From the NCBI GenBank assembly GCA_012513235.1, contig JAAZCO010000193.1:1-7037 (forward strand): 7,037 bases of DNA, given 5' to 3'. The notes beneath the pieces are model-generated. The model saw only the letters and a list, made by a program, of their open reading frames with translations. It was not told the DNA's origin and ran no database searches. Positions 6,983-7,037 of this stretch are shown here, in pieces (the stretch's first letter is position 1; every line of letters begins with the position of its first letter). The translations under genes were made by a program, and so were the position numbers. This stretch comes from Gammaproteobacteria bacterium (lineage in GTDB: Bacteria; Pseudomonadota; Gammaproteobacteria; Pseudomonadales; Pseudomonadaceae).

Positions 6983-7037
6983 GGACGTGCCTCCTCTGGG
7001 TAAACATAGGCTGTGGTCAGTCGAGTTTTAGTAAAGA
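6979..7037 (-). CDS. 3' end of an upstream gene, probably the catalytic M16 partner (partial)
   Basis: One minus-strand frame is open from the window edge and ends in TGA at 6981-6979, overlapping the ATG of the next gene as ATGA. It encodes FTKTRLTTAYVYPEEARP. The alternation in RLTTAYVYPE looks like the closing beta strand of an M16 domain, and in Pseudomonas a zinc-dependent M16 peptidase gene precedes this one. Eighteen codons are too few for a firm assignment. The competing frame (SLLKLD then TGA at 7019-7017) would leave a 34-base gap instead. The gene runs beyond the right edge of the window. Confidence 0.55.
   Translation of the reverse strand, partial: FTKTRLTTAYVYPEEARP
6990..6995 (-). 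promoter_or_regulatory. Shine-Dalgarno AGGAGG for the M16-like gene
   Basis: A full AGGAGG (CCTCCT on the + strand) ends seven bases before ATG 6982 and ten before the second ATG at 6979, which favours the first ATG. It lies inside the apparent 3' end of the upstream frame, as usual for overlapping genes. Confidence 0.75.

Overview
The window is compact chromosomal DNA from a gammaproteobacterium, most likely Pseudomonadaceae or a close relative. Two things suggest this. The block of an M16 peptidase-like gene followed by rsmD matches what I recall of Pseudomonas, where two M16 genes and rsmD lie next to ftsY. The ABC genes closely resemble E. coli rbbA (yhiH) and yhhJ. Base composition looks close to 50% GC with many TTA/TTG leucine codons, which would be low for a typical Pseudomonas and would fit a lower-GC lineage. 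The genus is a guess; the family-level calls are firm.

Layout. Positions 11-3844 (+ strand) hold a two-gene ABC exporter unit: rbbA, a 906-residue fusion of two nucleotide-binding domains with one ABC-2 permease half, then a yhhJ-type stand-alone ABC-2 permease of 369 residues. In E. coli the same pair follows an HlyD-type periplasmic adaptor gene (yhiI), so an adaptor gene is expected just left of the window. Positions 3964-7037 (- strand, converging on the ABC unit) hold, in order of transcription, the 3' end of an unseen gene (probably the catalytic M16 partner), a lipoprotein-like M16 homologue that has lost its zinc motif, rsmD (16S rRNA G966 N2-methyltransferase), and an LpxL/HtrB-type lipid A late acyltransferase. 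The first three are joined by overlapping stop/start codons (ATGA and TGATG), so they look like one translationally coupled transcript. The acyltransferase follows within about 70 bases and may be on the same transcript.

The 119-base gap between the convergent units and the 59-71-base gap before the acyltransferase each hold an inverted repeat without a U-tract. No tRNA, rRNA, CRISPR array, insertion sequence, phage gene or riboswitch is visible, and no stretch over 300 bases lacks a gene.

I see no new biological system here. The points most worth a second look are the complementary losses in the two ATPase domains of RbbA, the catalytically dead M16 lipoprotein, and the non-ATG start of the acyltransferase gene.
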